From Caminibacter mediatlanticus TB-2 (lineage in GTDB: Bacteria; Campylobacterota; Campylobacteria; Campylobacterales; Nautiliaceae), in assembly GCF_005843985.1 (NCBI RefSeq), contig NZ_CP040463.1:980001-1044000 (forward strand): a stretch of 64,000 nt of DNA. The letters are read 5' to 3'. A program made the translations under genes and the position numbers. Below the pieces are notes generated by a model, which had not been told where the DNA came from, searched no databases, and saw only the letters and a list, made by a program, of their open reading frames with translations. Positions 47,424-56,700 of this stretch are shown here, in pieces (positions within the stretch are counted from its first letter, which is position 1; each line of letters begins with the position of its first letter).

Positions 47424-49210
47424 TGGGAAAAAAATATATTGATGTCATGGATACTACTTTTAGAGATGGTTTTCAATCTGTCTTTGGGGGTAGGGTATTA
47501 ATGGATGACTTTCTTCCTGCCATTGATGCTGCAAAAGAAGCAGGTATTACTCATTTTGAATTTGGTGGAGGAGCAAGATTTCAGAGTCTATTTTTTTATT
47601 TAAGAGAAAATGCATTTGATATGATGGATAAATTTAGAGAAAAAGCGGGGAATGAAGCTAATTTGCAAATATTAGCAAGAGGTATTAATACAGTTATGCT
47701 TGATACAGCAAGTAGAGAAATGATTGATTTATTTGCAAAACTTTTTGCAAAACATGGAACTACTACTGTTAGAAACTTTGATGCTTTAAATGATATTGAT
47801 AATCTTGTAGAAAGTGGTGCTGCTATTAAAAAATATGGAATGAAACATGAAGTTGTAATTACTATTATGGATTTACCTCCGGGATGTGAAGGTGCTCATA
47901 CAGTTGAATTTTATGAAAAAAAATTAAGAGAAATTTTAGATAAAGGAATTGAATTTGACTCCCTTGCATTTAAAGATGCAACAGGTACTGCAAATCCACA
48001 AAAAGTTTATGAAACAATTAAGATGGCAAGAAAATTACTTGGAGATGATGTACATATAAGACTTCATACTCATGAAACAGCAGGAATTAGTGTTGCTGCA
48101 TATTTAGCGGCTCTTGAAGCAGGTGTTGATGGGATAGATTTAGCAGCAGCGCCAGTTAGTGGCGGTACAAGTCAACCTGATATTATTACACTTCTTCATG
48201 CAGTAAAAGGTAAGCCTTATGATTTAGGTGGTCTTGATATGGAAAAAGTGATGAAATATGAAGATACTTTAAAAGAATGTTTAAAAGAGTATTTCTTCCC
48301 ACCAGAAGCAACACAAGTTAATCCAATAATTCCATTTTCTCCAATGCCAGGTGGAGCACTTACTGCTAATACTCAAATGATGAGAGATAATAAAATATTA
48401 CATAAATTCCCAGAAGTTATTAAAGCTATGAGAGAAGTAGTAGAAAAAGGTGGATATGGTACAAGTGTTACACCAGTTTCACAATTTTATTGGCAACAGG
48501 CATTCAATAATGTAATGTTTGGTCCTTGGAAAAAAATTGCACCTGGGTATGGTAAAATGGTGCTTGGATATTTTGGTAAAACACCTGTTAGACCAGATGA
48601 GGAAATTATTAAATTTGCAAGTGAGCAACTTGGACTTGAACCAACAACAGAAAATCCATTAGATATAGCAGATAGAGATGAAACAAAATCAATTAAATAC
48701 TGGGAAAATAGATTAAAAGAAGAAAACATTGAAATTACTGATGAAAATATTTTTATTGCTGCATCTTGTGGCGATAAAGGAATTGCGTTCTTAAAAGGCG
48801 AGAGCCCATTAATGGTAAGAAAAAATGAAGAGGAGGTTTGTAATATGCCAAGAAAAACAAGTGGAGTTTATACGGTTATAGTTGATGGTGAGAAGTTTAC
48901 AGTTGAAGTACATGAAGGAAAAGAAGCTGGAAATCCAAAAGCTCCTATTAAAGTAGAAGAAAATCAAATTTCGGATGAAGCATCATCAGGTATGACAGAA
49001 ATTAGAGCAACAGTTCCTGGAAATGTATGGAAAATATTAAAAAATCCTGGTGATAAAGTTAAAAAAGGCGAAAAAATTATGATTCTTGAAGCTATGAAAA
49101 TGGAAATTGATGTTAATGCACCTCATGATGGTGTAATTGCTCATATAGCGGTAAAAGTTAATGACCAAGTAGAAGAAGGTCAAGTTTTAGCTACAATGGA
49201 AGAAGCATAA
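47423..49210 (+). CDS. pycB: Pyruvate carboxylase subunit B / oxaloacetate decarboxylase alpha-type
   Basis: Carboxyltransferase plus biotin carrier, 595 residues. MDTTFRDGFQSVFGGR carries the metal/catalytic region, HTHETAGISVAAYLA the metal histidines, and the C-terminal biotinyl domain has the biotinylated Lys in EAMKMEI (near 560). With the biotin carboxylase encoded at 49527-50957 it would form the two-part pyruvate carboxylase of Campylobacterota, making oxaloacetate from pyruvate and bicarbonate. No sodium-pump subunits (OadB/G) are in sight, which favours carboxylase over decarboxylase. Confidence 0.9.
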   Translation: MGKKYIDVMDTTFRDGFQSVFGGRVLMDDFLPAIDAAKEAGITHFEFGGGARFQSLFFYLRENAFDMMDKFREKAGNEANLQILARGINTVMLDTASREMIDLFAKLFAKHGTTTVRNFDALNDIDNLVESGAAIKKYGMKHEVVITIMDLPPGCEGAHTVEFYEKKLREILDKGIEFDSLAFKDATGTANPQKVYETIKMARKLLGDDVHIRLHTHETAGISVAAYLAALEAGVDGIDLAAAPVSGGTSQPDIITLLHAVKGKPYDLGGLDMEKVMKYEDTLKECLKEYFFPPEATQVNPIIPFSPMPGGALTANTQMMRDNKILHKFPEVIKAMREVVEKGGYGTSVTPVSQFYWQQAFNNVMFGPWKKIAPGYGKMVLGYFGKTPVRPDEEIIKFASEQLGLEPTTENPLDIADRDETKSIKYWENRLKEENIEITDENIFIAASCGDKGIAFLKGESPLMVRKNEEEVCNMPRKTSGVYTVIVDGEKFTVEVHEGKEAGNPKAPIKVEENQISDEASSGMTEIRATVPGNVWKILKNPGDKVKKGEKIMILEAMKMEIDVNAPHDGVIAHIAVKVNDQVEEGQVLATMEEA

Positions 49211-49223
49211 TTCTTCCTTTTTT
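49198..49223 (+). terminator. Intrinsic terminator of pycB
   Basis: GGAAGAA (49198-49204) pairs with TTCTTCC (49211-49217), loop of six bases, followed immediately by six T residues (49218-49223). The stop codon TAA lies in the loop. Confidence 0.8.
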
Positions 49224-49526
49224 CTTCAATATATTAAAAAAAGTATCTAAAAAATATTCAAAAATAAATATCGTTATTAAATTAAACTAAATTAAATTCA
49301 AATAAACAATAGCTTAAATCTTCATAAGCTCATTCCTATTTTTTAATCTTCAAAAATGTTACTGCTTTTGCGAGAAAGAGCATATATATTATACTAATTG
49401 AAAAAGATAATAGAAAATGATTAAAAGTATTAAAATAATGAGAGTTTTAAATATTTTTAAAGTTACTAACTTATTTAAAATTGGTATTATTTTAAACTGA
49501 TTAATTTTGATAAAAAAAGAAGAAGA
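49224..49526. other. AT-rich gap between convergent pycB and pycA
   Basis: About 300 bases without a supportable gene. It contains only very short open frames and simple A/T-rich sequence; near 49360-49390 a 15-codon minus-strand frame (MLFLAKAVTF...) could be a scrap of a lost membrane protein, but this is weak. No promoter or repeat is convincing. Confidence 0.5.
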
Positions 49527-50957
49527 TTATTGTTTTTTAAGCTCGTCTACTAATTCTTTTAAGAATTTAGCTTTTGCTTCTTCTTTTTCAAAAATATCTT
49601 CATTTTTTATATCTAACTTTTCAAGTTTTTCATCAAGATATTTTGTTGTGAATTTTCCTTTTATAAAGTCTTCATCTCTAATTACAGCCCTATGTAGAGG
49701 AATATTAGTTACAACTCCTCCAATATTTAATTCATCTAATGCTCTTCTTGCTTTATTAACCGTATCTTCCCAATCTTTTCCATAAACAATAAGCTTTCCT
49801 ATCATTGAATCATAATTTGTAGGAAGTTTATATCCTTCATATAAAGCATTATCATTTCTAATACCAATTCCGCCTGGAAGCATTAAGTTTTTAATAGTCC
49901 CTGTTGTTGGCATAAAGTTTTTAGTTGGGTCTTCTGAGTTTAATCTAAATTCAATTGCAAAACCTCTAATATTAACATCATCTTGTGTAATGCTTAGTTT
50001 TTCTCCCTCAGCTACTCTAATCATTTCTTGAATAATATCAACACCACTTACAACTTCACTGACAGGATGTTCGACTTGGACTCTTGTATTCATTTCAATA
50101 AAGTAGAAATTTTCATTTTCATCTACTAAAAATTCAACTGTCCCAGCACTTACATACCCAAGTTTTTTTAATGCATTTACACTTACTTCACAAATTTTAT
50201 CTCTTGTGTCTTTGCTAAGTGATGGAGATTCTGCAATTTCAATTACTTTTTGATGTCTTCTTTGAATACTACAATCTCTAATTCCAAGATGAATTACATT
50301 TCCATGAGTGTCAGCTAAAATTTGGACCTCAATATGTCTTGGATTTTCTACATATTTTTCAATAAAAACTTCTCCTCTACCAAAAAATTTCATTGATTCA
50401 CTTGTTGCAGCTTCAAAAAGGTCTTTAAACTCTTCTTCACTTCTTACAATTCTCATACCTCTACCACCACCACCAAATGCAGCTTTAATAATTACAGGAA
50501 ATCCAATCTGTTTTGCTATTTTTTCTGCTTCTTTAATATCAATAATTGGCTCTTCCGTACCTTCAAGGACTGGCATTCCAACTTTTTTCATAGCTGTTTT
50601 TGATGCCATTTTATCACCATATAGGTCAATATCATCAGCCCTTGGTCCAATAAATTTAATTCCAGCTCTCTCACACGCTCTTGCAAAATCTCCATTTTCA
50701 CTTAAAAATCCATATCCAGGATGTATTGCATCAACACCTGCTTTTTTAGCAATATCTATAATTCTTTCATAATCTAAATACGCTTTTATAGGGTCTCCTA
50801 AAATTGGATATGCTTCATCAGCTCTTCTAACCCATAAACCATTTAAATCAGGCTCACTAAAAATTGCTACACTTGTAATTCCCATTTCCTTACACGCTCT
50901 AATTATTCTTAATGCAATTTCACCTCTATTAGCAATTAATATTTTTTTAATTTTCAT
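49527..50957 (-). CDS. pycA: Biotin carboxylase subunit (pyruvate carboxylase subunit A / AccC-like)
   Basis: ATP-grasp biotin carboxylase, 476 residues. KKILIANRGEIALRIIRA opens the fold, AAFGGGGRGMRIV is the glycine-rich ATP loop, and FYFIEMNTRVQVEHPVSE holds the catalytic Glu/Arg. The C-terminal extension past residue 445 (IKNEDIFEKEEAKAKFLKELVDELKKQ type) is usual for PycA rather than AccC. It faces pycB tail-to-tail, so the two halves are not cotranscribed. Confidence 0.9.
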   Translation of the reverse strand: MKIKKILIANRGEIALRIIRACKEMGITSVAIFSEPDLNGLWVRRADEAYPILGDPIKAYLDYERIIDIAKKAGVDAIHPGYGFLSENGDFARACERAGIKFIGPRADDIDLYGDKMASKTAMKKVGMPVLEGTEEPIIDIKEAEKIAKQIGFPVIIKAAFGGGGRGMRIVRSEEEFKDLFEAATSESMKFFGRGEVFIEKYVENPRHIEVQILADTHGNVIHLGIRDCSIQRRHQKVIEIAESPSLSKDTRDKICEVSVNALKKLGYVSAGTVEFLVDENENFYFIEMNTRVQVEHPVSEVVSGVDIIQEMIRVAEGEKLSITQDDVNIRGFAIEFRLNSEDPTKNFMPTTGTIKNLMLPGGIGIRNDNALYEGYKLPTNYDSMIGKLIVYGKDWEDTVNKARRALDELNIGGVVTNIPLHRAVIRDEDFIKGKFTTKYLDEKLEKLDIKNEDIFEKEEAKAKFLKELVDELKKQ

Positions 50958-51014
50958 TGCAATCCTTTTTATGTTTTTAATTAAGAATAATTATACTAAA
51001 AATTAATTTTGCTT

Positions 51015-51809
51015 TTAAGGTTTCTTATCTTTTAAATATAGATATGTTATAAATTTAATCAAATAAATACCTGATATATAAATAATCCAGCTAATATAAA
51101 TCCATAAAAGTAAAAACATCAATACAGAAATAGACCCATATATTGTTGTATAAGTTTTATTAATTAAGACGTAATAAATAAATAGATTTTTAGAAATATA
51201 AAATACAATTGTCACAATAAATGAAGAAATAAATGTAGCTTTTGTCTGTTCATTTGTCAAAGTTAATTTATAAGATAAAAAAAATATTAACCACAGTAAT
51301 AAAAAAGGTATAATTTTAAACACAAAAGGAACAATTAAAAGCATTTTTACTTTTATAGACAGATAAATTACTCCTGCAAACATTATTGGAAAAAGTGTTA
51401 TCAAAGTCCAATAAAGTTTTATTTTCTCCCATAAATTTCTTTTTTCTTTATTAAAAATTTTAGAAATTATTGTTTCGTAGTTATCAAAAAATAATATTGA
51501 TGTAATTAATATATAAAATCCACCAATAATTCCCATTTTTGAAGAATTAGATAAAAAATTTTGTAAATATGTTTTGATTATCTCTTGATTTGAAGGCAAA
51601 ATATTTGATGCTATAAAATGTTCAAGCTTACTATAAAACTCACTAAAAAAAGGACTCGAAGAAAATATAGTTAGAATAATTAAAATAATAGGAACTAATG
51701 AAAAGATTGTATAAAAACTAAGTGCTGCTGAATATAAAGTAATTTCATCAACTGTTTTTTTTAAGGTGTGAAAATCAATTTTTTTAAAAAAATCTTTTTT
51801 TATTAAAAT
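51015..51809 (-). CDS. YihY/BrkB-family membrane protein, probable ATT start
   Basis: Inner-membrane protein of about 264 residues with six hydrophobic segments. Conserved family features (TLYSAALSFYTIFSLVPI and SSSPFF) lie upstream of the first TTG at 51599, so the gene must extend back. The frame has no ATG, GTG or TTG between the stop at 51822-51824 and 51599. An ATT at 51807-51809, seven bases after AAAAAGGA, gives M-L-I-K-K-D-F-F as a natural beginning; ATA at 51803 is another option. It follows the ABC-F gene by 15 bases and is probably in its transcript. Confidence 0.75.
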   Translation of the reverse strand: MLIKKDFFKKIDFHTLKKTVDEITLYSAALSFYTIFSLVPIILIILTIFSSSPFFSEFYSKLEHFIASNILPSNQEIIKTYLQNFLSNSSKMGIIGGFYILITSILFFDNYETIISKIFNKEKRNLWEKIKLYWTLITLFPIMFAGVIYLSIKVKMLLIVPFVFKIIPFLLLWLIFFLSYKLTLTNEQTKATFISSFIVTIVFYISKNLFIYYVLINKTYTTIYGSISVLMFLLLWIYISWIIYISGIYLIKFITYLYLKDKKP

Positions 51810-51824
51810 TATTAATCCTTTTTA

Positions 51825-53756
51825 TTAGTTTTCTAACTCTTCTTTTTTTTCTTCAAGCTCTAAATATCTTTCAACTTTTTCTTCATATAATTTTTTAATC
51901 TCTTCAAGTTCAGCACTTAATGTAGTAAGTCCTTTTTCATTATAACATTCAGGATTTGTAAGGCACTCTTCAATCTCTGCAATTGTTAATTCAAGCTCTT
52001 CAATTAATTTTGGCAATTCTTCAAGTTCTTTTTGTTCTTTATATGATAATTTTTTTTGTTTTTTTGTTTTTTTTACTTTTTTTTCAGTCTTTTCTTTTTT
52101 AGTATCTAACTCTTCAAGAAGTTTTAACTCTTTTTCGATTTCAAGATACTCTGTATATGGAATATAACTCTCTTCAATAATTCCATCACCTTTAAAAATA
52201 AATAGTTTTTTTGTAATTTTATCTACAAAATATCTATCGTGACTTACAAAGATAACACTTCCATTAAAGTCTATTAAATACTCTTCTAAAATATTTATAG
52301 TTGGAATATCTAAATCATTTGTTGGTTCATCTAATATTAATACATCAAAATCCTTTGTGAAAAGTAGAGCGAGTGCTACTCTTGTTTTTTCTCCTCCACT
52401 TAAAACTCCAATTTTTTTAGTTAAATATTCAGGCGGAAATAGAAACTCTCTTAAATATCCATATACATGCATATTTCTACCTCTTACATTTACATGGTCT
52501 CCACCATTTGGGCAAAAAGTTTCAATTAAATCTTTATTATCATCAAGCATAGATTTTCTTTGGTCAAGATATCCTACTTTTACATTTTCTCCAATTTTAA
52601 TTATTCCACTATCAGGTTTTTCTTCTCCAATTAAAATTTTTAGAAGAGTTGATTTACCACTTCCATTTTTTCCTACAATTGCAATTTTATCTTTTTGTAA
52701 AATTCTTGTTGTAAAGTCTTTAATTAAAAGTTTATTTCCAATAGATTTATTTAAATTTTCAATCTCAAACATAATCTTTTGTTTGTTTATTTTTTCTTCT
52801 TGTTTTGCAAAAAGTTCTCTTTTGAGTTGCATTTCTATTTTTCTAATTTCGCTTTTATCTTGTTTTACTTTTTCTCTAAGTTCAAGCACTCTTTTTTTTC
52901 TACCTTCATTTCTTTTTAGTCTTGCCTTAACTCCGCGTCTTAGCCACTCTTCTTCTCTTTTTAAGAGTCTTAATTCATTTTCAAATTCTTTTTCTTTTGC
53001 TTTTAGTAACTCTTCTTTTTGTCTTAAATAATCAGCATATCCACCTTTAAAACTTCTTAGTTTGCAATTTTCAAGCTCAACGACTCTTGTTGCAACTCTA
53101 TCAATAAAATATCTATCGTGGCTTACTACAATAAAAGTAAATTTCTCTTTAAGTAGCATCTCTTCTAAAAATTCAGTCATATAAACATCTAAATGGTTAG
53201 TTGGCTCATCAAGTAATAAAACATCGGGTTTTTGTAAAAGCAAAGAAGCTAATGCAACTCTTCTTTGTTCGCCACCACTTAAAAGATTTATATTTTTATT
53301 TTCATATTTTTTTAAATCAAATTCTTGTAAAACTCTTTCAATTCTGTCATCTAAATTCCAAGCATTATGAAAATCAAGAAATTTTGAGAGTTTGTCAAGA
53401 TCACTTTCAAGTTGTTTAGAAGGATTTTTAGCAAATTCTTCGCTAAGTTTTACATATCTCTCATATGCTTCTTTAAATTCAGTAAGTTCATTTTCAATCG
53501 CTTCTCTTACTGTTAGATTTCCTTTGAATTTTGGAGTTTGTAGAAGTCGTTTTATTTTTATTCCACTTTTTATAATAACTTCACCACTATCAGGAGGAAT
53601 TGTTTTATCAATAATTTTCATCAAAGTAGATTTTCCACTTCCATTTTTCCCAATTAATGCTACTCTTTCTCCTTCATCTAAGTGAAAATCTACATTACAT
53701 AATATTTTTTGAGCTTCAAAGTTTTTAGATACATTGAGTAAGTCAACTAATGCCAT
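51825..53756 (-). CDS. ABC-F ATPase (Uup-like)
   Basis: Two ABC domains in one soluble chain, 643 residues. Walker A GKNGSGKS occurs twice (near 36 and 362), and both signature/Walker B pairs are present: LLSGGEQRRVALA with LLLDEPTNHLD, and LSGGEKTRVALA with LILDEPTNDLD. The linker between them is highly charged and a C-terminal coiled coil (about 545-643) matches the Uup subgroup that acts on ribosomes or DNA. No membrane part. Confidence 0.93.
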   Translation of the reverse strand: MALVDLLNVSKNFEAQKILCNVDFHLDEGERVALIGKNGSGKSTLMKIIDKTIPPDSGEVIIKSGIKIKRLLQTPKFKGNLTVREAIENELTEFKEAYERYVKLSEEFAKNPSKQLESDLDKLSKFLDFHNAWNLDDRIERVLQEFDLKKYENKNINLLSGGEQRRVALASLLLQKPDVLLLDEPTNHLDVYMTEFLEEMLLKEKFTFIVVSHDRYFIDRVATRVVELENCKLRSFKGGYADYLRQKEELLKAKEKEFENELRLLKREEEWLRRGVKARLKRNEGRKKRVLELREKVKQDKSEIRKIEMQLKRELFAKQEEKINKQKIMFEIENLNKSIGNKLLIKDFTTRILQKDKIAIVGKNGSGKSTLLKILIGEEKPDSGIIKIGENVKVGYLDQRKSMLDDNKDLIETFCPNGGDHVNVRGRNMHVYGYLREFLFPPEYLTKKIGVLSGGEKTRVALALLFTKDFDVLILDEPTNDLDIPTINILEEYLIDFNGSVIFVSHDRYFVDKITKKLFIFKGDGIIEESYIPYTEYLEIEKELKLLEELDTKKEKTEKKVKKTKKQKKLSYKEQKELEELPKLIEELELTIAEIEECLTNPECYNEKGLTTLSAELEEIKKLYEEKVERYLELEEKKEELEN

Positions 53757-53764
53757 AAACTTCC

Positions 53765-53950
53765 TTAAATTTCAATTCTATTATTTTCATCATAAATATA
53801 TAATTTATTATCTTCTTCATCTTTTGTTCTTTTATGACTTCCATCACAATAAGGAAATTTTTTTGAAAGTCCACATCTACAAATAAATATTGTTTTATCT
53901 TTTCCTTCAATTTTTTCAGGTGATTTTTCAGTTAATTTTACTAATCTCAT
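53765..53950 (-). CDS. CDGSH iron-sulfur domain protein
   Basis: A 61-residue protein. FICRCGLSKKFPYCDGSH gives the C-x-C...C-x3-H ligands of a [2Fe-2S] CDGSH cluster, with the KTIFICRCG lead typical of the prokaryotic single-domain form. Redox or iron-sulfur trafficking role. It starts just before the ABC-F gene (8-base gap). Confidence 0.93.
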   Translation of the reverse strand: MRLVKLTEKSPEKIEGKDKTIFICRCGLSKKFPYCDGSHKRTKDEEDNKLYIYDENNRIEI

Positions 53951-54042
53951 TTTTTCTCCATGTTATTGATTTGTTATTGTAATGATACCAAAATGAAACT
54001 TTTTATTTTTATAATTTCAGCGAAAAAAACAAAGGAGAAATT

Positions 54043-54138
54043 ATGAAAACATTAACAAAAAAAGTTAACTATGATGTAATGATAGTAGTAGCAATTAGTG
54101 TTTTAATGTTTGGTGTAGCATTAGTTAATAGTTTCTAA
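54043..54138 (+). CDS. Membrane miniprotein of 31 residues
   Basis: A short frame with a strong ribosome-binding site (aaaggagaa, 54031-54039). The product starts MKTLTKKVNYD and then has one hydrophobic helix (VMIVVAISVLMFGVALV) before NSF and the stop. This is the layout of the small single-helix subunits seen in oxidases and transporters. No partner gene adjoins; it lies between the divergent CDGSH gene and the end of ribF, which it overlaps by 14 bases. Confidence 0.6.
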   Translation: MKTLTKKVNYDVMIVVAISVLMFGVALVNSF

Positions 54139-54883
54139 AAAAATTAGTTGCTTTGATTATATCAACAGCAATTTGATTTTTTAGTTGGTTTAAGTTTCTA
54201 AAATAGATATTCTCTCTTAAAAACTCTAAAAATTCTATCTCAAAAAAAGAGTTATCTTCAAAATCTTCTAAAATATGAGTTTCAATTGAAAAGTTTTTAT
54301 CTGTTGAGCGAGTACCAATAAAAGTTATAGATTGATAACCATTTGTTTTTGTAATATATACACCTGCTTTTGGCAAAAAGTAGTTTTTAAAAGGTGTAAT
54401 ATTGATAGTTGGAAATAGTTCTTTACTCCCAAGTCCTTGACCTTTTATTTTAATACCTTTTATTTTATAAATATGGCCTAAAAATTTATTTGCTTTTTTA
54501 ATTTCGCCATTTTTAATTAAAGTTCTTATATAATGAGAATGAATGCCAATGTTATTTATTTTAATTTCATGAATAACCTCTACTTCAAAAAATTTTTTTA
54601 ATAGCTCAATATCGCCACTTCTATTTTTGCCAAATCTAAAATCATCACCTACAATGATTTTTTGTGCATTATATTTTTTTAATATTTCTATAAATTCAAT
54701 TGCAGATAAATTTTTAATTTTTTCTAAATACAAAATATCAAGTAAAGTAGGGGAATAATATATTCTATCAAAACCTGGGGTTAGGTTTGAGTTTTTTTCA
54801 ATTACTAAATAAGCATCTGCTTTTCTTATTAACTTCATATGCCCAATATGCATACCATCAAATCCGCCAATTGTAATTGTCAT
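54125..54883 (-). CDS. ribF: Bifunctional riboflavin kinase/FMN adenylyltransferase
   Basis: Makes FMN and FAD. N-terminal nucleotidyltransferase motif GGFDGMHIGHMKLI, VGDDFRFGKNRSG near 79, and a C-terminal flavokinase region beginning GQGLGSKELFPTINI. At 252 residues it is shorter than the common 300 but has both domains. Start overlaps uvrC by 4 bases. Confidence 0.9.
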   Translation of the reverse strand: MTITIGGFDGMHIGHMKLIRKADAYLVIEKNSNLTPGFDRIYYSPTLLDILYLEKIKNLSAIEFIEILKKYNAQKIIVGDDFRFGKNRSGDIELLKKFFEVEVIHEIKINNIGIHSHYIRTLIKNGEIKKANKFLGHIYKIKGIKIKGQGLGSKELFPTINITPFKNYFLPKAGVYITKTNGYQSITFIGTRSTDKNFSIETHILEDFEDNSFFEIEFLEFLRENIYFRNLNQLKNQIAVDIIKATNFFRNY

Positions 54884-56700
54884 GATTTTTCCTTAAAAAA
54901 TACAACTATATTTTGTGCATCTTTTTCATTTAAAACTTCCTTTAATTCATCAAATTTAGCCTTTTTTATGTTTTCAAAACTTCCAAAATAATTAAGAAGC
55001 TTTGTCATTTTTGCTTTTCCTATTCCTTTTATTTTTAGTAATTCTATTTTTTTATCTTCTTTAAGTTTAGTTTTTCTATGAAATTCAATTGCAAAACGAT
55101 GTGCCTCATCTCTTAGCATTTGCAAAAATTGAAGTCTTTTATCATTTTCACTTAGTTTTATCTCCTCAATTTTCCATTCTCCATTCTTCATTCTCCATTG
55201 ATAATATATTTTATCTTTTGCTTTACCTTTTGCACGATGAGCTTTTAAGTCAATCTTTTCTTTTGAAATTGCTAATATATCAACATTAGCACCACTTGAA
55301 GATATTATCTCCTTTGCTAAATTAAATTGTGCCACTCCACCATCAATTAACCACAAATCAGGTGGTGAATCTTTCTCAAAACTTTTTGCTCTTCTTGTTA
55401 GTAATTCTTTCATTTGAGAGTATTCATCTTTGCCTTCTAAATGATAGTGTCTATAATCACTCTTTTTAAATTTCCCATTTTCCCAAACAATCATTGCACC
55501 AACTATTGCTCTTCCTTGCATATGAGATGTATCAAAAACTTCTATTTTATAAGGAATATTTTCAAGATTAAATAAATTTTTTATTTCTAATAAAATAGTA
55601 CTTTCTTTTTGATTTTTCATAACTTCAAGTGCATTTATTTTTGCTAAATCAATTAGTTTTTTTCTTTCTTTTGATGTTGGAGTTATTATTTTTATATTTT
55701 TTTTAAATTTTTCTGATAATGTAGTACTTAACCATTCTCTTTCTTCAAAATCATCTCCAACTAAAATCTTAGAAGAGGTAAAAGGAGTTTCACTATTATA
55801 AAATTCTAAAATAGCCCTTGTATAAATTTCACCTTTATCTGGCAATACTTGAAAATTTATAATATTATTACTGCTTGCAACAACTTTTCCTTCTCTTACA
55901 AAAATCCTAATAACAATAGCTTTTTTATCAAATACCTCAACTACAAATACATCTAAATCTTCTAATTTTGCTAAATCTACATTAGAATAAATCTCAGCAC
56001 TTTCAATTGCTTTTATTCTATCTCTAATTTCAGCCGCCTCTTCAAATTGTAAATTTTCAGCAAACTTTTGCATTTTTTTATTTAAAATGTCTAAAATTTT
56101 TTCTTTATTGTGTAATAGTTTAATTGCTTTATTGACATATTTTAAATATTCATCTCTTGAAATAAGTCCTTCACAAGGCCCAAGACATTTTTTTAATTGA
56201 TAATAAAGACATACTTTTTTACTTTTTATGCAACTTTTACTTTGGATGAGTGGAATTTCTTCATAAATTGTTTTTAAAATAGCACTTGCTCCACTACTAA
56301 ATGGTCCATAATATTTAATATTTTTGCCTTTTACTACTTTCCTTGTTATTTCGAGTCTTGGAAATTCTTCATCATAATTTACGTAAATGTAAGGATATGT
56401 TTTATCATCTCGAAGTAATATATTATATTTTGGTTTTAACTGTTTTATTAAAGAGTTTTCTAAAATTAAAGCGTCATTTTCACTCTCAACAACAATATAA
56501 TTTATATCTTTTGCCTCACTAATCATTTTATAAATTCTTGGAGATAAGTTATCTGCTGGACGAAAAGGATTAAATCTAAAATAACTTTTAACTCTTTTTT
56601 TTAAAGACTTTGCTTTTCCAATATATAAAAGTTTTCCATTTTCATCAAAATATTGATACACACCTGGTTTATCAGGAAGTGATTTTATTTTCTCAATCAT
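54880..56700 (-). CDS. uvrC: Excinuclease ABC subunit C
   Basis: Nucleotide-excision repair nuclease, 606 residues. The GIY-YIG domain opens the protein (GVYQYFDENGKLLYIGKAKSL). A UvrB-binding UVR segment lies near 205-235 (MQKFAENLQFEEAAEIRDRI), the second nuclease domain has VFDTSHMQG, LWLIDGGVAQ and DEAHRFAIEFHR, and a C-terminal helix-hairpin-helix follows. Transcribed with the upstream DciA-like gene. Confidence 0.97.
   Translation of the reverse strand: MIEKIKSLPDKPGVYQYFDENGKLLYIGKAKSLKKRVKSYFRFNPFRPADNLSPRIYKMISEAKDINYIVVESENDALILENSLIKQLKPKYNILLRDDKTYPYIYVNYDEEFPRLEITRKVVKGKNIKYYGPFSSGASAILKTIYEEIPLIQSKSCIKSKKVCLYYQLKKCLGPCEGLISRDEYLKYVNKAIKLLHNKEKILDILNKKMQKFAENLQFEEAAEIRDRIKAIESAEIYSNVDLAKLEDLDVFVVEVFDKKAIVIRIFVREGKVVASSNNIINFQVLPDKGEIYTRAILEFYNSETPFTSSKILVGDDFEEREWLSTTLSEKFKKNIKIITPTSKERKKLIDLAKINALEVMKNQKESTILLEIKNLFNLENIPYKIEVFDTSHMQGRAIVGAMIVWENGKFKKSDYRHYHLEGKDEYSQMKELLTRRAKSFEKDSPPDLWLIDGGVAQFNLAKEIISSSGANVDILAISKEKIDLKAHRAKGKAKDKIYYQWRMKNGEWKIEEIKLSENDKRLQFLQMLRDEAHRFAIEFHRKTKLKEDKKIELLKIKGIGKAKMTKLLNYFGSFENIKKAKFDELKEVLNEKDAQNIVVFFKEKS

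Noticed and set aside
49417-49500. A 27-codon frame between pycB and pycA
   Set aside because: It has no ribosome-binding site and a simple AT-driven composition.
50308-50772. Open frame of 154 codons on the plus strand
   Set aside because: It lies antisense to the biotin carboxylase gene, which has full family motifs in the opposite frame.
52357-53031. Long open frame (224 codons) on the plus strand
   Set aside because: It is antisense to the conserved ABC-F gene and gives a Ser/Phe-rich product with no motif; this is a by-product of codon bias.
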